A DNA stretch of 7,360 bases from Nitrospirota bacterium (lineage in GTDB: Bacteria > Nitrospirota > Nitrospiria > Nitrospirales > UBA8639). The notes under the pieces are model-generated. The model was given only the letters and a program-made list of their open reading frames with translations. It made no database searches and was not told the DNA's origin. Of this stretch, positions 6,787 to 7,360 are shown piece after piece (the first letter of the stretch is position 1; each line of letters starts with the position of its first letter). The DNA lies in NCBI GenBank assembly GCA_029865515.1, contig JAOUGQ010000140.1:1-7360 (forward strand), written 5' to 3'. A program made the translations under genes and the position numbers.

Positions 6787-6819
6787 TTTCAGGGGCAGGG
6801 AGATTTTTCCTGAAATCTC
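6787..6819. repeat. Two overlapping alternative stem-loops between convergent genes
   Basis: TTTCAGG (6787-6793) can pair with CCTGAAA (6809-6815). Alternatively GAGATTT (6800-6806) can pair with AAATCTC (6813-6819). The two stems exclude each other because they share 6813-6815. They fill the 45-base gap between the 158-residue gene and the ygfZ-like gene and may act in transcript ending, but no U-tract follows on either strand. Confidence 0.35.
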
Positions 6820-6826
6820 GGAATCG

Positions 6827-7360
6827 TCATGGAGGGGTGGTAAACGGCAAAGTGCTGACAGACGCAGGGAAGCGGCGGCCCTGAATTTCTATTTCCAGTT
6901 TGGTATGGGGTTGGGTAAAGTCTCGTAACGGAAACCCCAAGGCGATTGGTTTTTTGACCAGAGGGGAATACGTGGAGCTTGTGACCCATCCCACTTCACG
7001 TGTTCCGCTAAAAAGTTTTGCTCCAGATGCTGGTAATCGTTGGTCTTCCGTTTCAATAACCAACCCCACCATTCGTCGTTTGACAGATCCGTAGGTATCC
7101 ATCCTGGCGACGACTTCCTGCCCAGGATAACATCCCTTTGATAAACTAAAGGCAATTCCTTCCAGGTTGGCTTCAGGCGGGACGATGTTTTCATTCAAGT
7201 CCGGTCCCAGTCGGGCCAATCCCCCTTCAATCCTGGATGTCTCGAGTGCCTGCCTTCCGACTGGTTGAAGGCCTCCTTCTTTTCCCACCTTCAGGAGATG
7301 AGACCAGAGAGAGGGAAGCGCTTCAGCCGGTGCAAACAATTCGTAGTCTTGTTCACCGGT
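6827..7360 (-). CDS. ygfZ: YgfZ/GcvT-like folate-binding protein, C-terminal part, N-terminus outside window
   Basis: YgfZ proteins bind tetrahydrofolate and help maintain Fe-S enzymes such as the tRNA methylthiotransferase MiaB. The frame is open to the right edge, so 177 residues are visible and roughly half the usual protein is missing. The visible part begins with T-G-E-x-x-Y-E-L-F-x-P-A-E, a strand shared with the glycine cleavage T-protein fold. It then has the diagnostic YgfZ motif K-G-C-Y-P-G-Q-E at visible residues 75-82 (7115-7138), whose cysteine is functionally essential in E. coli YgfZ. A C-terminal beta-barrel-like region with GTREVGWVTSSTYSP and ALGFPLRDF completes it. The KGCY motif separates it from true GcvT. 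The TTG at 7337 is internal, not the start. It converges on the 158-residue gene. Confidence 0.9.
   Translation of the reverse strand, partial: TGEQDYELFAPAEALPSLWSHLLKVGKEGGLQPVGRQALETSRIEGGLARLGPDLNENIVPPEANLEGIAFSLSKGCYPGQEVVARMDTYGSVKRRMVGLVIETEDQRLPASGAKLFSGTREVGWVTSSTYSPLVKKPIALGFPLRDFTQPHTKLEIEIQGRRFPASVSTLPFTTPP

Overview
The window looks like ordinary bacterial chromosome with about half G+C, dense gene packing and strong Shine-Dalgarno sites at several starts. The gene set is a long SMC, an Allochromatium-type 2[4Fe-4S] ferredoxin with a long linker, an NTF2-like protein and a YgfZ-type protein. Together with the moderate G+C this would fit the Nitrospirota, for example a marine Nitrospira-like lineage. 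That placement is inference from general family resemblance and is not proven by the sequence.

Layout, left to right. Positions 1-3362 (+) hold most of smc, the chromosome-condensation ATPase, with its N-terminus (Walker A) cut off by the window edge. A strong hairpin terminator at 3414-3452 separates it from a convergent ferredoxin gene (3477-3824, -). Next is a gene-poor stretch of about 500 bases (3825-4328) with several perfect inverted repeats, the best being a 10-bp-arm dyad 67 bases upstream of the ferredoxin start. An EamA-type transporter (4329-5255, +) and a SnoaL/NTF2-like protein (5293-5685, +) follow as a probable two-gene operon. Two divergent genes of unknown function share a 234-base intergenic region: a 73-residue Cys/His protein (5849-6070, -) and a 158-residue protein (6305-6781, +). 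The window closes with the C-terminal part of a YgfZ/GcvT-like folate-binding protein (6827 to the right edge, -).

The genes do not form one pathway. There are two loose themes: chromosome maintenance (SMC), and Fe-S biology (the ferredoxin and the YgfZ-like protein, which are in separate transcription units). I found no CRISPR array, tRNA, rRNA, intact mobile element or recognisable defence system. The most interesting items are the palindrome-rich intergenic region and the two unrecognised divergent genes. There is no convincing evidence for an undescribed multi-gene system.
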